Positions 23,117 through 34,918 of a stretch of DNA of 64,000 bases are shown piece by piece; within the stretch, counting starts at the first letter, position 1; each line of letters begins with the position of its first letter. The translations under genes were made by a program, and so were the position numbers. This DNA is from Incurvaria masculella (Eukaryota > Arthropoda > Insecta > Lepidoptera > Incurvariidae): assembly GCA_946894095.1 (NCBI GenBank), contig OX335644.1:5065595-5129594 (forward strand). Direction: 5' to 3'. Below the pieces are notes generated by a model. The model was not told the origin of the DNA, searched no databases, and saw only the letters and a list, made by a program, of their open reading frames with translations.

Positions 23117-23375
23117 GAATCTCGATAAGGCGGCAGTCACCTCACGCATCGCCACCTACTCTTGGTGCCTTTGTAACAAGAGCTCTGCGAATTGTCACAA
23201 GATCACTTTAGATCCACGAGCTCATCGCTAGCGTCCGCCAAACGCCAAGACCCCTTTCCTATCCCGCACTACGTAGTGACATTCAATCCGGTGTTACGAC
23301 CGCTGCTGCAGCTCGCCAACAGATTACGACCGGACGTGCCCTTTTCAATAACGAACAGAAACAAGGCATTGAAAC

Positions 23376-23787
23376 TTGAGCAGCTCGTAGCCTAGTGGCG
23401 CGGGGACTGGCCTAGCGTACCAGAGGCCTGGGTTCAATACCGACTTGAACCACTGTCTTTCTCTTTCCGAGTTCGATAAGTGCATTTCGTCACGAATGCG
23501 AGCTGCTCCATGGTTCGGAATCCATGTAAAACTGTAGGTCCCCTTCCCCTACTAGGTGGTAGGGTTTAATCCCGCCCGGATTGGTACCATCGCATTGGAT
23601 GAAAAGATGGTCGAAGCGGCAATGAAAAATTGTCCGTGTTTTCTATCCAGTTCAATGTAGCCGTGCTCATAAAGGGAAGGTCCTGGCATGGCACCTAATT
23701 CCTTCGGGAATGTGGTGTATGTGTGTGTGAATCATAACGGTAGTTGTGTGGTATTAGCCATCCATGTCGGGTCGTATAAAAAAAAAT
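23376..23787 (+). mobile_element. tRNA-derived SINE, near full length
   Basis: The head has an A box (TAGCCTAGTGG) and B box (GGTTCAATACC) inside CGTAGCCTAGTGGCGCGGGG. The body has TTTCTCTTTCCGAGTTCGAT, TGCTCCATGGTTCGGAATCC, GTAGGTCCCCTTCCCCTACT and TTGGTACCATCGCATTGGAT, and the tail has GGTCCTGGCATGGCACCTAA ending in an A-run. It is the best reference copy in the window. A second copy follows immediately. Confidence 0.88.
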
Positions 23788-23788
23788 C

Positions 23789-24173
23789 GTTTGAGCGGCT
23801 TGTAGCCTAGTGGCGCGGGGACTTGCCTCGCATACCAGAGGTGAAGGTTCAAATCCTCCCCCCGTTCATGCACCACTTTCTTTCTCTTACTGAGTTAAAT
23901 AAGTGCATTTCGTCACGAATGGGAAATGCTCCATGGTTCGGAATCCATGCAAAACTGTAGTTTCCCTTCCCCTACTGGTAGTAGGGTTTAAGCCCGCCCG
24001 GGTTGGTACCATCGCAGTGGATAAAAAGATGGGCGAAGCGGTAATGAAAATTGTTCCGTGTTTTTCATCCAGTTCAACGCAGCCGTACTCATAAAGGGAA
24101 GGTCCTCGCATGGCACCTTATTCCTTCGTGAATTAGTTGTTTAACAATTCCTGTCAGGTTGCATAAAAAAAAT
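23789..24173 (+). mobile_element. tRNA-derived SINE, second head-to-tail copy
   Basis: Starts TTTGAGCGGCTTGTAGCCTA directly after the A-run of the previous SINE. Same order of body and tail words, ending GTCAGGTTGCATAAAAAAAA. The B box is GGTTCAAATCC. Confidence 0.88.
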
Positions 24174-25759
24174 CATGTCTTCGACAGGCTGGGCACATAT
24201 TTCGAAACATCGTTTACTTGATCTAGAATACATGTATTATCGTTTACATCAAAAGCAAGTTACCAGGATACTAGACAATTTAACAGATCTACTTACAGAG
24301 AAAAATAGATAATAATCTGAGTATGAGATGTAGCAGTTCTTTTAGCATTATAAATTTCGGCCTGCAAAAACTGCAACCGGGGGAATTTAATTATTAAGAT
24401 TGAAGATCTAAAACTAAAAGACATTTTAAAAAATCAAAACAGTCACAGGCACAGTCAAAATGAAATAAATAAATAAAAATAATATAAACGCAGCCTGATG
24501 AAGGGTAAATGGTATGAGGCTTATGTCTGTGTTCAGAGCTTAATTACATTCCCCGTTTTTCTTTCGGGAAACCACTTCAGAAACCATTTTGTCTTCTTTC
24601 AGCCGTGCGCCTCTCCAATAAAAATCTAATTTCACTTTCTAGAAGGTAGTTCCAGTTCAGAAGGCAATAAATCAATTTAAGTCCGATCTATATCCTCGCG
24701 ATAAGTCAATTTGCGAAGGCCCTATGCTCCTGAATAAACTTTTCAACGAATGGAGCTCTTCACGAAAGAAAGGTAAATTGTGCCCATGCAAAGACTTACA
24801 ATAGGCCCTTTACCCTCTACTACATTGATAACTATAACTTATAAAATTGACACTTTTATAGATATCTAAAATAAATTTAATTTTATTTATTGTTAGCTTG
24901 TGTCCAATCAATACACATTTTGCTATCAATTTCACATCAACAATAACTAATTTTAGTTTAGCATTATTTGGTGTTCAGAATCTGATACAGGAATCTTATC
25001 ATATTTTATTATTGAGGTTACATTGGTTGAGGAGGTATTCCATTGACAGGCATAATAATATAATTATTTTACTATCTATAAGAATAAAAAGAACCGTTTA
25101 AGACTATCGTTAGATCATCGGTGCTCTGAGATTTTAAAAGATGAAGAAATGCTCTGTTTGCCCATTGGGCAAGGCTCAATTTTGCAAAAGTTAATAAACT
25201 AGCGAAATCGTCTTTCGGTTCCCTACCCCTAAAAGTTGTCAGATTTAAATTAAAAAAAAAATCACTTAAGAGAGCTTGAATCTCGGTCCGTATGGTTTTT
25301 TATGTGCAGATCAATATTTTCCTAAAATGTCTAAAATGACCTTTTCCAATGTTTATTAGCTAATATTTCCCATTCCAAAAGTCCATCTGTCACATCCTTA
25401 ATTCTAAGCCAAGGATATTTCAGATATGATTTACCATTGGGTCGATAAAGCTTTTATAACCGAATAAATAAATGAGCTTTTTTTTTCTGTAAATTCACTA
25501 AAATTAAGATTAGCGTAAGATTAGAACACGTAGGGAAGAATTAATTCACGGCTCCACGTATGCACTCTTGAATCTTACTTACGTCGTCGGTGAGTCGCTT
25601 ACTTGATGTCACCGCTATATAGAAAAAAAGTAGGCGCTTTTTTTTACATAGAGATATTGACGCGAGTACTACTCATGTTCGTTTCCGAAGTTCTCATACA
25701 ATTTTGATGATTTTTTTATATGTAACAGCACGACAATCTTTTACGTAATTAACCCAATC
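24174..25759. other. Intron 2 interior, unassigned
   Basis: AT-rich with no exon or repeat recognised. Confidence 0.4.
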
Positions 25760-25925
25760 TTGCTTATATTGCACGACTTCATTGAGCTGAATGTAAGATT
25801 ATCTTCAAGATAATCTTCACTATCGTTTCGACCATCGTTCATTCAATTCGATGAGACCACCCCGGGCAGGATTAACACCAAGGTCCCCTTTATTGCTTAG
25901 TAAGGAAAAAGGTACCTACAAATCC
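25760..25925 (-). mobile_element. SINE fragment, decayed
   Basis: Minus-strand SINE body words: CGACTTCATTGAGCTGAATG, CGACCATCGTTCATTCAATT, CGGGCAGGATTAACACCAAG. Contains a local duplication (AGATTATCTTCA twice). Confidence 0.55.
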
Positions 25926-26052
25926 CCGAGTCGCCATTTAAAACACCAACGGGATGAAATCAAGTGGGCGTTGTATGTGTCAAGGTGTGTTATTAAGTTA
26001 GAAGAACTGAATAGTGTTTAAGTCAAATGCATGAACAAGCTCAAGTTTTTAT

Positions 26053-26364
26053 AAAAAACCGGCCAAGTGCGAGCCGGTCTCGCACACGAAGGGTTCTGTA
26101 CCAGCGTACAAGGTTTAACTCAAAAAAACATGTTCTTTATATGGGGACCCCCTTTAATTAATATTATTTTTAAATTTAACCTATTTTTGTTATAGTGGCA
26201 AAATAAATACACACTGTGTGAAAATTTCAGCTGCCTACCTATTACGGTTCATGAGTTACAGCCCTGTGACAGACGGACGGACGGACGGACGGACGGACGG
26301 ACGGACAGCGGAGGCTTAGTAATAGGGTTCCGTTTTCACCCTTTGGGTACGGAACCCTAAAAAC
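26053..26364 (-). mobile_element. MITE with (GTCY)n microsatellite, copy 3
   Basis: Reads AAAACCGGCCAAGTGCGAGC at the left, (GGAC)n at about 26272-26308, and ends TTTGGGTACGGAACCCTAAA at the right. Inverse of 1141-1435. Confidence 0.87.
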
Positions 26365-28439
26365 TATACTAAGCTACTCGTATATAATTTTTCTAGGGCC
26401 TTCATGCCCAAATCCGAAACAAAAACTAAAAACACTGAAAGGAGTCACGAGGAGGATTTTGACAAATACAAAAAAAATATTATGAAATTTTTGAAAACAA
26501 TATTTGTTTAGGCGGGAATTGGCAGAAACATAACACACCAACCAATACTGTCGCTTAGCAGAAACAAATTCTGTTCTTATGGGGCAATCTAAAGGAAAGT
26601 GTTGATTTTTAATAAACGGATTCATCCTTTCAAGTATTCATAAATTACACCTTTTATATATTATACCAAATATGTCAAAGTATTTAAATATGTTTTCGTT
26701 CTTTTATTATAAAATTTGAATTAACTAAAAAGAGAAAGGATCTCTTTTTAATGCCTTTAGCCGCGAATAAATTTTACAATTATGAAATTAGAACACGATG
26801 CTGTTATGCCAATCATCTGGAACTTTTTTTTAGTAAAGGTACGTATACGGAATAAATAACATAGCATTTGATATACTTTCGAACGATTTATGGCGTTAAA
26901 TACAGTTAAAACGCAAACTTTACCGCGCAAACTACCCATGTTTGTGGCCAAATATCTACGGGCAAACAAGCGGTTACTGAGAAGTTATCTTAGTCATTAC
27001 ATAAACACCTCTACGGTGTCATTGACCTATTACTTTAAAAACGGCATTCAAAAAGAAGTGTCAGATAAATTTAAATTATCTAGTTAATTCTAACATTGCA
27101 AACTAGCGAAGGCGGCGTCGTCCAATTCAATTATTCCATAAAAGCCTTTGGAGGGCGCGGTAACTTCATTAGGCGTGACGTTTTCGATCTAACCTTCGTG
27201 TCACTGGACACAACGCCGCTTCTGTCCTGACGTTTACAGAAATACAGCTGCAATTAGTAGAGTATTCGTTTTGAGGTGTGCTATTTTTCACGACATTTAT
27301 TAAAAAAAGTTCTAGGAGGACACACGGTGTTGGTTTTGAGAAAAATTAAGCATCATGGATTATTGTACCAGTCAATAGTGTCGTTTATAAGGAATAGATA
27401 CTGTGAAGAAATGTTATACGGGTTTTTAATAAACTGTTTCATTTTATCAAAAAATCATACATTACCCGCACCATCACAAATCGAAAATTGAAAAGATATT
27501 TCGAGATGTAGCTCAACAAACCTGTGTTCAGCATCAGAACATCGCGTTCGAATTTTAAAATTGTATTATCTCTTTGCGGTTAAAAGCCATAATAAACGAA
27601 AGAAAAAAATATTGTACGCAAATATATATAATAAAGCAGAAAGAATCAAATACGTGAAAGTCAACGCTGATGCCTCTATTTCTATTTCACGAAGAAAATA
27701 AGCGTAGAAAGAGACAGGTAACGGTGTTGTCGTTTCGGCCGTAAAGTTATATGGACGGGCAGCAAAATTGTATCTAGGATACTTTTTCCCTCGTAGCACC
27801 CACCCGCCAAAAACGCGATAAGGAACATTGTTCCAATAACACCCGGCATGGCACACTTTATCAAAGCATACATTAAATTCGTTGCATAATTATCTTCTGT
27901 GACCCTGCTTGTTATTGCTGTGTAAGCCGTGCACCTAAAGCTTTTCAAATAAAACGAACGAGACTATTTCCTTTGCGCGATAGGATTGCGGGCGCCACGT
28001 GAGTACGGCCTGAAGACGCGTGCGAGAAAATAAAAAGAGGTGTCGAGTTTCACGGAGCTCCCGTGGAGTCAAGAGGCTATGCTTTCTCGAGCACTCTCAC
28101 TACCAATATACTCCTTTTAGTGGCATCACTTTTTATTTATTAGATCTATGGACGTAAGTGCAGGGGAATATATGAAAATACCATATACAACTGATATGAA
28201 CCAAACAACAGAATATTTTCAGAGTTACAGAATACATTTTACATAAGTCCGAGTCATAGTTCATTTTTGACAGAGCGAAGAGCGAAGCTCGAAGGTAGCG
28301 TCACCGTTTCAGATTGGGCAAAAATGCTTTCGCATGTCCGGCTGTTCTCCTCTATAGGTCGCATTTCTCAACCGATTCTCGTGAGATTGTTTGAGTAGGA
28401 ATTTTATTAATTTTATTGGCCAAGCCTGTTTTTGAAAAT
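26365..28439. other. Intron 2 interior, unassigned
   Basis: No exon or named repeat recognised. Mixed base composition, with GC-richer spots at 27100-27220 and 27970-28030. Confidence 0.4.
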
Positions 28440-28454
28440 TTTTTTCAGCCTTAC

Positions 28455-28566
28455 GTTAAGGTTGGTACAAAGAATGGTCGAACCGAAGTAAGAATTTCCC
28501 GTGTTTCAGCTAAGTTCAATGTGGCCATGCTCATAGAAAGCGAGGTCTTGGCATGGCACCCTGCTA
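28455..28566 (+). mobile_element. SINE body fragment
   Basis: GGTTGGTACAAAGAATGGTC, CGTGTTTCAGCTAAGTTCAA, TGTGGCCATGCTCATAGAAA and CTTGGCATGGCACCCTG follow the SINE body order. Head and tail are missing. Confidence 0.6.
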
Positions 28567-29045
28567 ACCGGGACAACGGTGTTTCGAGTTAATCTCATGG
28601 TTATTGTTTATATATTAAACTATTTTGACTTCAAATTTCTAAAATAATAAAATGCAAAGTTCGCGTCAGTTATCCTTTAAAAATGTAGAGGATTATTGTA
28701 AAAGTTACTATAGAATAGATAAGTAAGAATACTATACTTGTTCATCAAAAGGATGCGTTCAAATTCCTCGGAGTTCACATAAGGGTGTCCTTTGCATGGT
28801 ATCTTGCTGCGAGTCATTCATGAAAGGGCTTCATGAAATTATAAAAGTTGAAGACAGACGTCACGGCCACAGCAGTGGTTGTAATTGCGCAGTAAACATG
28901 TCATAACTTCCTACACGTGGGCAGCCCACCCCTCACCCCTCGTCCCTCGCCCCGCGCCTTCTGTCGCAGTGATCTAGGGGTGTGTAATGTCGTATCCATG
29001 CCGAGCTATGGAATCCGTTCCAAGTCGACCGAGAATTTAGTAAAC
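28567..29045. other. Unassigned intronic DNA
   Basis: No exon or repeat recognised. Confidence 0.4.
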
Positions 29046-29413
29046 TTAAGGATGTTCCGACCCATACGATGTTTTTTTTACACAGAACGCAAAAAGTTTT
29101 GCACTTTAAGGCACGAATTCGTCAAAAATATTAAATATAACCATAGTAGTTGCAGCGAAACATATTCACAATTTCCGGTTTAATGGTTTCGTTGTAATTG
29201 CCGATTAGAAGTTTTACACCGTTAGATGGCGCTGTTAAATAAAAATCGTATTTAAATAAATTGTAACAAAACCAATAATCCTGAAATTGTGAAATTGTTT
29301 TCGCTGCAAGTAATACGACTATATTAAACTTTTATTATTGATTCGTGGCTTAAAGTGCAATACTTTTTGCGTTTTGTGTGCAAACAACTTTATATGGGTC
29401 GGAACAGCCTTAA
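29046..29413. mobile_element. TTAA-flanked palindromic MITE
   Basis: TTAA at 29046-29049 and 29410-29413. Ends GGATGTTCCGACCCATACGA and the near-inverse ATATGGGTCGGAACAGCC. Inner arms (AAAAGTTTTGCACTTTAAGG; GGCTTAAAGTGCAATACTTT) continue the inverted repeat to over 60 bp. No coding capacity. Confidence 0.82.
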
Positions 29414-29710
29414 TGTCAGAAAAGCAGCTTGAAGACTTTTTATTAAGATTATATTTTGAGTCTTTATTCTTTTCGAACTTAAACATCTACGTTCCTCGAT
29501 AGTTCTATTAAAACCGTAGTGATAAAACAAGCTTTGATGCAACAATCTAAACTAAGGACTGCCACATTCGTTACATGAAAGTCTTCGTTTATTCGTTCTA
29601 CGAAATAGTTATTTTGAAAGGCTTAACGCGCTAACATTGACATCAAAATGTAGGAGCTAGTAATTATATTTTGAAAATGAACAGAAAACTCGAGAAACTT
29701 GATAGCAACA

Positions 29711-29768
29711 ACATTTTCGGTCTGACATTCATCTGATGCCGGATGTCTGAATGTCGGACCGAAAATGT
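29711..29768. repeat. 20-bp inverted repeat with one mismatch
   Basis: Arm ACATTTTCGGTCTGACATTC at 29711-29730 and arm GAATGTCGGACCGAAAATGT at 29749-29768, with an 18-base spacer. The single mismatch can be a G-U pair in RNA. Confidence 0.93.
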
Positions 29769-30002
29769 TTAAACTCATTTTCAAGATCTAATTACAAAGC
29801 TTCTGAATATAGGTGGTTTCCTCGAAAACGGTTGGGCTGAAACGAAAATAATCTTCCGAAATCATAGGTTTCGGATGTGATTGCTTGTTTTTATCAATGT
29901 TTGCACGACTGCTGTGTTCGATTTCAGCGTTAATATTATGTTAGTATTAACTTCCAAACGCTTTAGATTTAGTTAGATAACCGGAATCTGGCGAGACCTC
30001 GG

Positions 30003-30363
30003 GAAGAGGCCCGATTAGATCACCCTCTTACCCTGGTCCCAGGGAAGAGCTTTAGTATGGGACGTTACGTGTGTAGACACCTTCGCCGCAACCCACCTAG
30101 ACGGCTCCTCCCGTGTCGCGGGTTATTCGCTCAAACACACCAAGTATTCGTCCTTGAAGGATCAGTTTGAGTTCCTTGCCTTCGCCGTTGAGACACACGG
30201 CACGTGGAGTGACGACGCGTGGCAGTCGAGGTGGCAGTTCGCCAGTAGATTGAGCAAGTGTCTCGTGGAGGCCACTGACGACCGGCGGGCGCCATCTTTT
30301 TTCCGCCAGCGGGTGTCTCTGGTCGTTCAGTGGTGCGTTCGCAATGGGACCCATGATGAATGA
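30003..30363 (+). pseudogene. LINE ORF2 C-terminal remnant
   Basis: The reading frame gives KRPD, a stop codon, ITLLPWSQGRALVWDVT, CVDTFAATHLDG, then FLAFAVETHGTWSDDAW and TDDRRAPSFFRQRVSL, ending at TGA near 30361. This is the characteristic C-terminal end of a common insect LINE pol protein (VDT, FAVET, GDRRA...QRISLA pattern). The in-frame TAG near 30016 and the missing upstream domains make it a pseudogene. Confidence 0.85.
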
Positions 30364-30671
30364 TTATTTTTACGTTTAGGTAATAAAATGATCATTATTG
30401 TTTTTCTATTTTGCAGGTTTACATTTATCTTATTTAAATTAAGATTTTGTTTTTACAGTTAGATAACTGATTTAGAATAATTTAATATCGTTAATCCCAC
30501 ATCGTTCCGAGGTTACTTTTATGTAATATAATACTATATTATATAATTTATGTAATACACCTGTGTATTAAAATATATTTTGCAGCTTTTGAGTTTTTGG
30601 CGTGATATTATTGACACGTTTGAAATCATATTTCTGGTAAACTTATCTTGTGGCGTAGCGTAAACTGAGTA
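30364..30671. other. AT-rich intronic DNA
   Basis: No exon or repeat recognised. Confidence 0.4.
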
Positions 30672-30801
30672 TCGCCCGTCGCCGCCACCACCAGCTACAA
30701 AAATCCCAAAATTACTTTTCGGTTACAGCATACAAATATACCATGTAACCGAAAGTTACCTTTCGGATTTCAGGTAACTGGCGGTGGTGAAAACAGGGGT
30801 A
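30672..30801. mobile_element. 130-bp palindromic MITE, copy 1
   Basis: Inverted ends (GCCGCCACCACCAGCTAC; GTAACTGGCGGTGGTG) and a central pair (TTTCGGTTAC; GTAACCGAAAG). The reverse complement matches the insert at 61066-61195 inside a Helitron. Confidence 0.8.
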
Positions 30802-31411
30802 TGTCAAATTAAATTATCAGTTACTAAACTACAATAGACAACGTTCCCATTTGATTTTTTCTTAAATTCGTATTTTAGTTTCAGTTTCTTTATTTCCTCC
30901 ATTAGATGTATATTACACACTCGGATTCGTCATTTTTTTTTCCTGTCGGTTCGATTACTTCTGGCGAAGAAGAGCCGACAAGAAACTTCGTCAGGTTGGT
31001 CATTGTATTATTATTTTTTCCAGTGATACTTACAAACTAGTTTACAGTGATTGATTGATTACTACTGCTCACAAAGAACATTATTATAAGAACATTATAT
31101 ACATCGGTGAGGAGCAAACTCTTGACTACTATAATGACAATGATATTGCAGGTATATCATGTCGTTACAACGGAAATCGCAGCTCCTTGGAAAATAAAGA
31201 CACATTCAAAATCAAATTCTGTCATATTAATGGAACTTTGGACTTTTTTATTCAGTGTAGTAAGATGAATGAACGTGACTTTATCCGAAACAATCAAGGT
31301 ATCGAAAATTAAAAAAGGAAAATCACGAATTTTCATCCGATTGGTCAGACGTTTTCATGTTATGTTTTTTTAAATATGAAGCATAAAAAAATATGATACC
31401 AGTGTATACAT
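30802..31411. other. Unassigned intronic DNA
   Basis: No exon or repeat recognised. Confidence 0.4.
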
Positions 31412-31616
31412 CGGGTCGCCTTCATAAAGTCCAAAAAGCATAAGGTCCAAAACCCAGAACATCCAAAAGTATGTATTTTTGCATATATTTATAAATGCAA
31501 ATATTATAATCTAACCTAACCTAACCTAACCTAATTGAAAAAGTTCCGAATTAATGAGTGTTTTGGACGGTATGGGTTTTGGACTTTGTGCTTTTTGGAC
31601 TTTATGATGCGTCCCC
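31412..31616. mobile_element. MITE containing a telomere-type repeat
   Basis: Long inverted ends: CTTCATAAAGTCCAAAAAGC, ATAAGGTCCAAAACCC on the left, and the inverse GGGTTTTGGACTTTGTGC, TTTTTGGACTTTATGATG on the right. In the middle, 31511-31534 is (CTAAC)n, the complement of the insect telomere repeat TTAGG, about five units. Confidence 0.8.
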
Positions 31617-33234
31617 TATACATGTATCAATAAAAAGGTGGAAGAATACGTTTCTGAAGCTAATTTTAACTAAAACATAAAAACATATGTTCAAACAGCC
31701 CAAATTGCACTCTCAAGGGTGACACCGAGCTCGTTACTTCATAACCCATTTTTTTGCCACAATTATACGCCTTAACGTGTGAGGCACTAAAGACAATGAA
31801 AACACGACAAAGGGTCGTTTGTTCTTTTTTTTTCTCAACATTACCCCACCCGTAGTTTTAATAAGTACTCAAGCGATTAAAGCGTCTTTTGGCTTGGAGA
31901 TTAAAACTATGCAGCGGGTTAGCTAAGTTTTGAATTTTTGCAGCAGTTTTCCTGTTTGTGTATTCATTTTGAAAAAAACGATATCCTTAAAGCAGATTCC
32001 TCGAGCTTGTAAAACTGTAGCGCTTTAAGTTTTATGACGGAATTTCCTGCGCAAATAAAGGCAGGTCTTTTAATAAAGAGTTGATGTAAATTCAAAGACC
32101 GTGAATAAAACCCAAATATTGATCCTGACGTGATATTCAGCCATGTATCCATATGTAACTGTGATATTGTCAAAGACGTGGTTTTAAAATATCACTAGCG
32201 ACATTTTAATTACACTGGATTATTGTAAATTATTTCTATGTCTTTATATAAATCTAATCTGACTAAATCTTACTCATCCTGCCTAATGCAAGTTAACCAA
32301 ACCTAGCCTACCGGAAACATATCGAGTCAAAGTTCAATCCAAGTCCTTTGACGATATCATGAAGAAATGACAAAGCCTATTTACAGTTGACGATGTTAAA
32401 ATGTTAGTCTACCAATGAGTCGATCTCTTTCCATTGGACAATCTAATAATTAATGTATTCTTTTTTATCTGACTCTCTATTTATGACAAGGCCTCTTTAC
32501 AGCTGATGATGAAAGTAAAACTTTATAATAATAGACATGTTTATATGATCTGAGATGTATAGTAGTAGTGATCTGAGTAGTGTAGTGTAAAAATTTGTAT
32601 GTTACTTCTTGCAACCATCTGACGTATCTGAGTGTATGTAATGTACCTATAGGATGAATAAAAATGAAATGAAATGAAAAAAAAATATACCTAAGAAATA
32701 CATTACAACACAATACTACCTCCCTGGAGGGTTGGTAGAGTACCATAATGTGCTATCAAAGCATATTTTATCCGCTTTCAATACCGACTGTGCATGCTCT
32801 CAGATTATGAATTCTACGACCCTAGTGTCAAATTCTTCTTGGAAACTTATACTCTGTAAGCTCGTTCCGTCATTCTTTGATCACTGATTTATTTATATTA
32901 AAACTCTCTCGTCAATCGTTCCATAACTGGTAACATAACTGGTTATAAGTGGAACGTATAAAACGTTCCACTTATAAAGCGTTTTTGAAGCGCAGTTTAA
33001 AGTTTAACAGAATATGTGACTGCCGTAAAGGCTCTACGAGATATGGTAGCAGATCAGTCACAAAGTTGGTAGACGCAATACCCGCGAACGGTATGTTTTG
33101 CTGGTTCGGGTCCAGCCTTGCAGTATCTTCGTAAATTGCTTCTTTTTACTGGGCTCCTTCTTCAATTAATGTGTCCTTGCTTCACGGTCGATTATACATA
33201 CATACAAATTACATTCCTTAACATTTAATATTTA
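31617..33234. other. Intron 2 interior, mostly unassigned
   Basis: 33070-33132 shares ACGCAATACCCGCGAA and CCAGCCTTGCAGTAT with 21450-21512. Otherwise no exon or repeat recognised. Confidence 0.4.
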
Positions 33235-33490
33235 AATAAAGATCTTTTTTCAATAAAATGCGACAAATGGCCTGCGCCAGCACCTCACGTAATAAGTGGC
33301 TGACGACGCCCATGCGCTTTCAAGCTTTCACGGGGGCTTCGTTAAAGCTTGGTGCTTTCTTCACGCCACATTTGAACGACCTCTGGTTTTACTTTGACTG
33401 CAGGGAGTCGATTCCATAGTTCACCGACCCTATAAATAAATGATTTAGAGGATCGGTTGGTTCTTAAAACCACGGCGCATGTTTCATTTC
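33235..33490 (-). pseudogene. LINE ORF C-terminal end
   Basis: The minus strand translates as VVLRTNRSSKSFIYRVGELW then NRLPAVKVKPEVVQMWREE and a stop soon after. This is the RSxKSFxxRVxxLWNxLP signature at the C-terminus of many LINE pol proteins. It is short, with no upstream domains. Relatives are at 7600-7815 and 42715-42870, with a scrap at 59985-60045. Confidence 0.8.
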
Positions 33491-33828
33491 ACATCACAAA
33501 TTGCACGTTTCAATGAACGGGAAATAAATAGCAGATAGCGTAATACTTGAAGAGATCATATTAACTTTTTTAATAACAATAATAAAGTATCAAATACCAC
33601 GCCTTGTATCGTAACGTTAGAGTATCAAGTTAAATTGAAGGCAGGTCGATGTCCCGTGACATGCCTTAAAATGATGACGTCAACAGGATCTCCTTCTCCG
33701 ATACAATACAGCGTGATGTGGCAACTTATCTAAGACATGCCCACAATAAATTACCAACCCTAACAAGTTGATATTTCCTTACTAGCACTTCTTCGCGTTT
33801 ACAAATATATCAAATCGAACGTCGACAC

Positions 33829-33857
33829 GAAGTCAACCTCATGCTGAGGTTGACTTC
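33829..33857. repeat. 13-bp perfect hairpin
   Basis: GAAGTCAACCTCA at 33829-33841 and its exact complement at 33845-33857, with a three-base loop. It lies just upstream of a SINE head. Confidence 0.93.
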
Positions 33858-33865
33858 ACGACAAC

Positions 33866-34885
33866 TTCTCCTAGCCTAGTGGCGCGACGTCTCGGTGTTT
33901 GATCATCGAGGTTAAGCAAGACTGGACGCGGCCGGATTCTGAATGGATGACCGCTCGACCGTTCTGCCTGGCCATGATTATGATTACTCGTAAACTGTAG
34001 GTTATCGCTCAGTGGTAGGGTTGGATAGAAGGATGAGAATAGCGATCGAAACTTATTTGTGTGGCGGCAGCGTACCCACGAGTTAGTGGAAAACGTCTAA
34101 CTTCGCTGACGAATTCAGAGCCGGTAGTCTAAGTTGTCACCTAAATTGGCGTTACGGCAAACCGATCGACTGGCGTTTTCAAATGTATGGAGAAATTGAT
34201 GAGCGCGCGCAGCGGGCGTTAAGCGAACTAACATTTGCGAGTCCGAGCTTGATTTGACAGCTTACTCAACGTTGCCGTAAATACGTCGACGTTGCCGTTT
34301 ACGTCCACTCCGCGTTTTCATACAAATCGGAAGTCCGCGTTTGACTTTGACAGCTTGAAGAAGTAAAACCACAGAATATCTAGTAAAAACTTGTATGGAG
34401 TTTGGAGAAAACGCCAGTCGATCGGTTTGCCGTAAACGCCAATTTCGGTGAGAACTCAGACTGCCCACTCAGGACGCACTTCATCGAATGTTCGCTGAAC
34501 TAAATTGCGTTCTGTGAAGTTCTTACGTGTCGTTGGAACTCGAGAAAATCAGTAGTAAGCGAATTCGTAAGCGAATTCACTGGCCGGCGCTCCCGCTTTT
34601 GTATGTAAAGTGGCTCCGCCGCCTTCATACCAAGTTTCGGTTTGCTATTCCTATCCTTCCATGCTCGCTTGGTTGATCCTTCCATCCGGGTTTGCACTAT
34701 TGCATTGATTGAAAGAAGGTCGAAGCGTTAATGAAAACAATCCACCTGTTTCGTCCAATTAAATGTAGCCGTGTGAGATGTTCTAGCATCTGACCAATAG
34801 ATCCCATGAGGTGCGTTGGGCTAATATCATGACAGTCGGTATAGTATTAATCATCCAGGTTCATTTACTTAAAAAAAAAATGTTG
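33866..34885 (+). mobile_element. Chimeric SINE with 5S-like head, split by a MITE
   Basis: The head TCTCGGTGTTTGATCATCGA, GGTTAAGCAAGACTGGACGC, GGATTCTGAATGGATGACCG closely follows the 5S rRNA internal control region. The body GGCGGCAGCGTACCCACGAG, TTAGTGGAAAACG is family Q. A MITE at 34128-34470 interrupts it, and the body continues with CGCACTTCATCGAATGTTCG, AGTTCTTACGTGTCGTTGG. The tail near 34700-34880 is that of the tRNA-type SINE (GGTCGAAGCGTTAATGAAAA; A-run). Confidence 0.75.
34128..34470. mobile_element. MITE with GAGCCGG termini, copy 2
   Basis: Left end GAGCCGGTAGTCTAAGTTGT. The right end GAGAACTCAGACTGCCCACTC is the decayed inverse. The interior is the reverse complement of 6164-6515 (GCGGGCGTTAAGCGAACTAA; CAACGTTGCCGTAAATACGT). 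Confidence 0.87.
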
Positions 34886-34918
34886 TTTGATTCCAAATGA
34901 TTATGTAGAGTTTGACCA

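Noticed and set aside
30097..30363. Open frames in both directions as a host gene
   Set aside because: The plus strand matches the C-terminal end of a LINE pol protein with an in-frame stop just upstream; the minus frame is its shadow.
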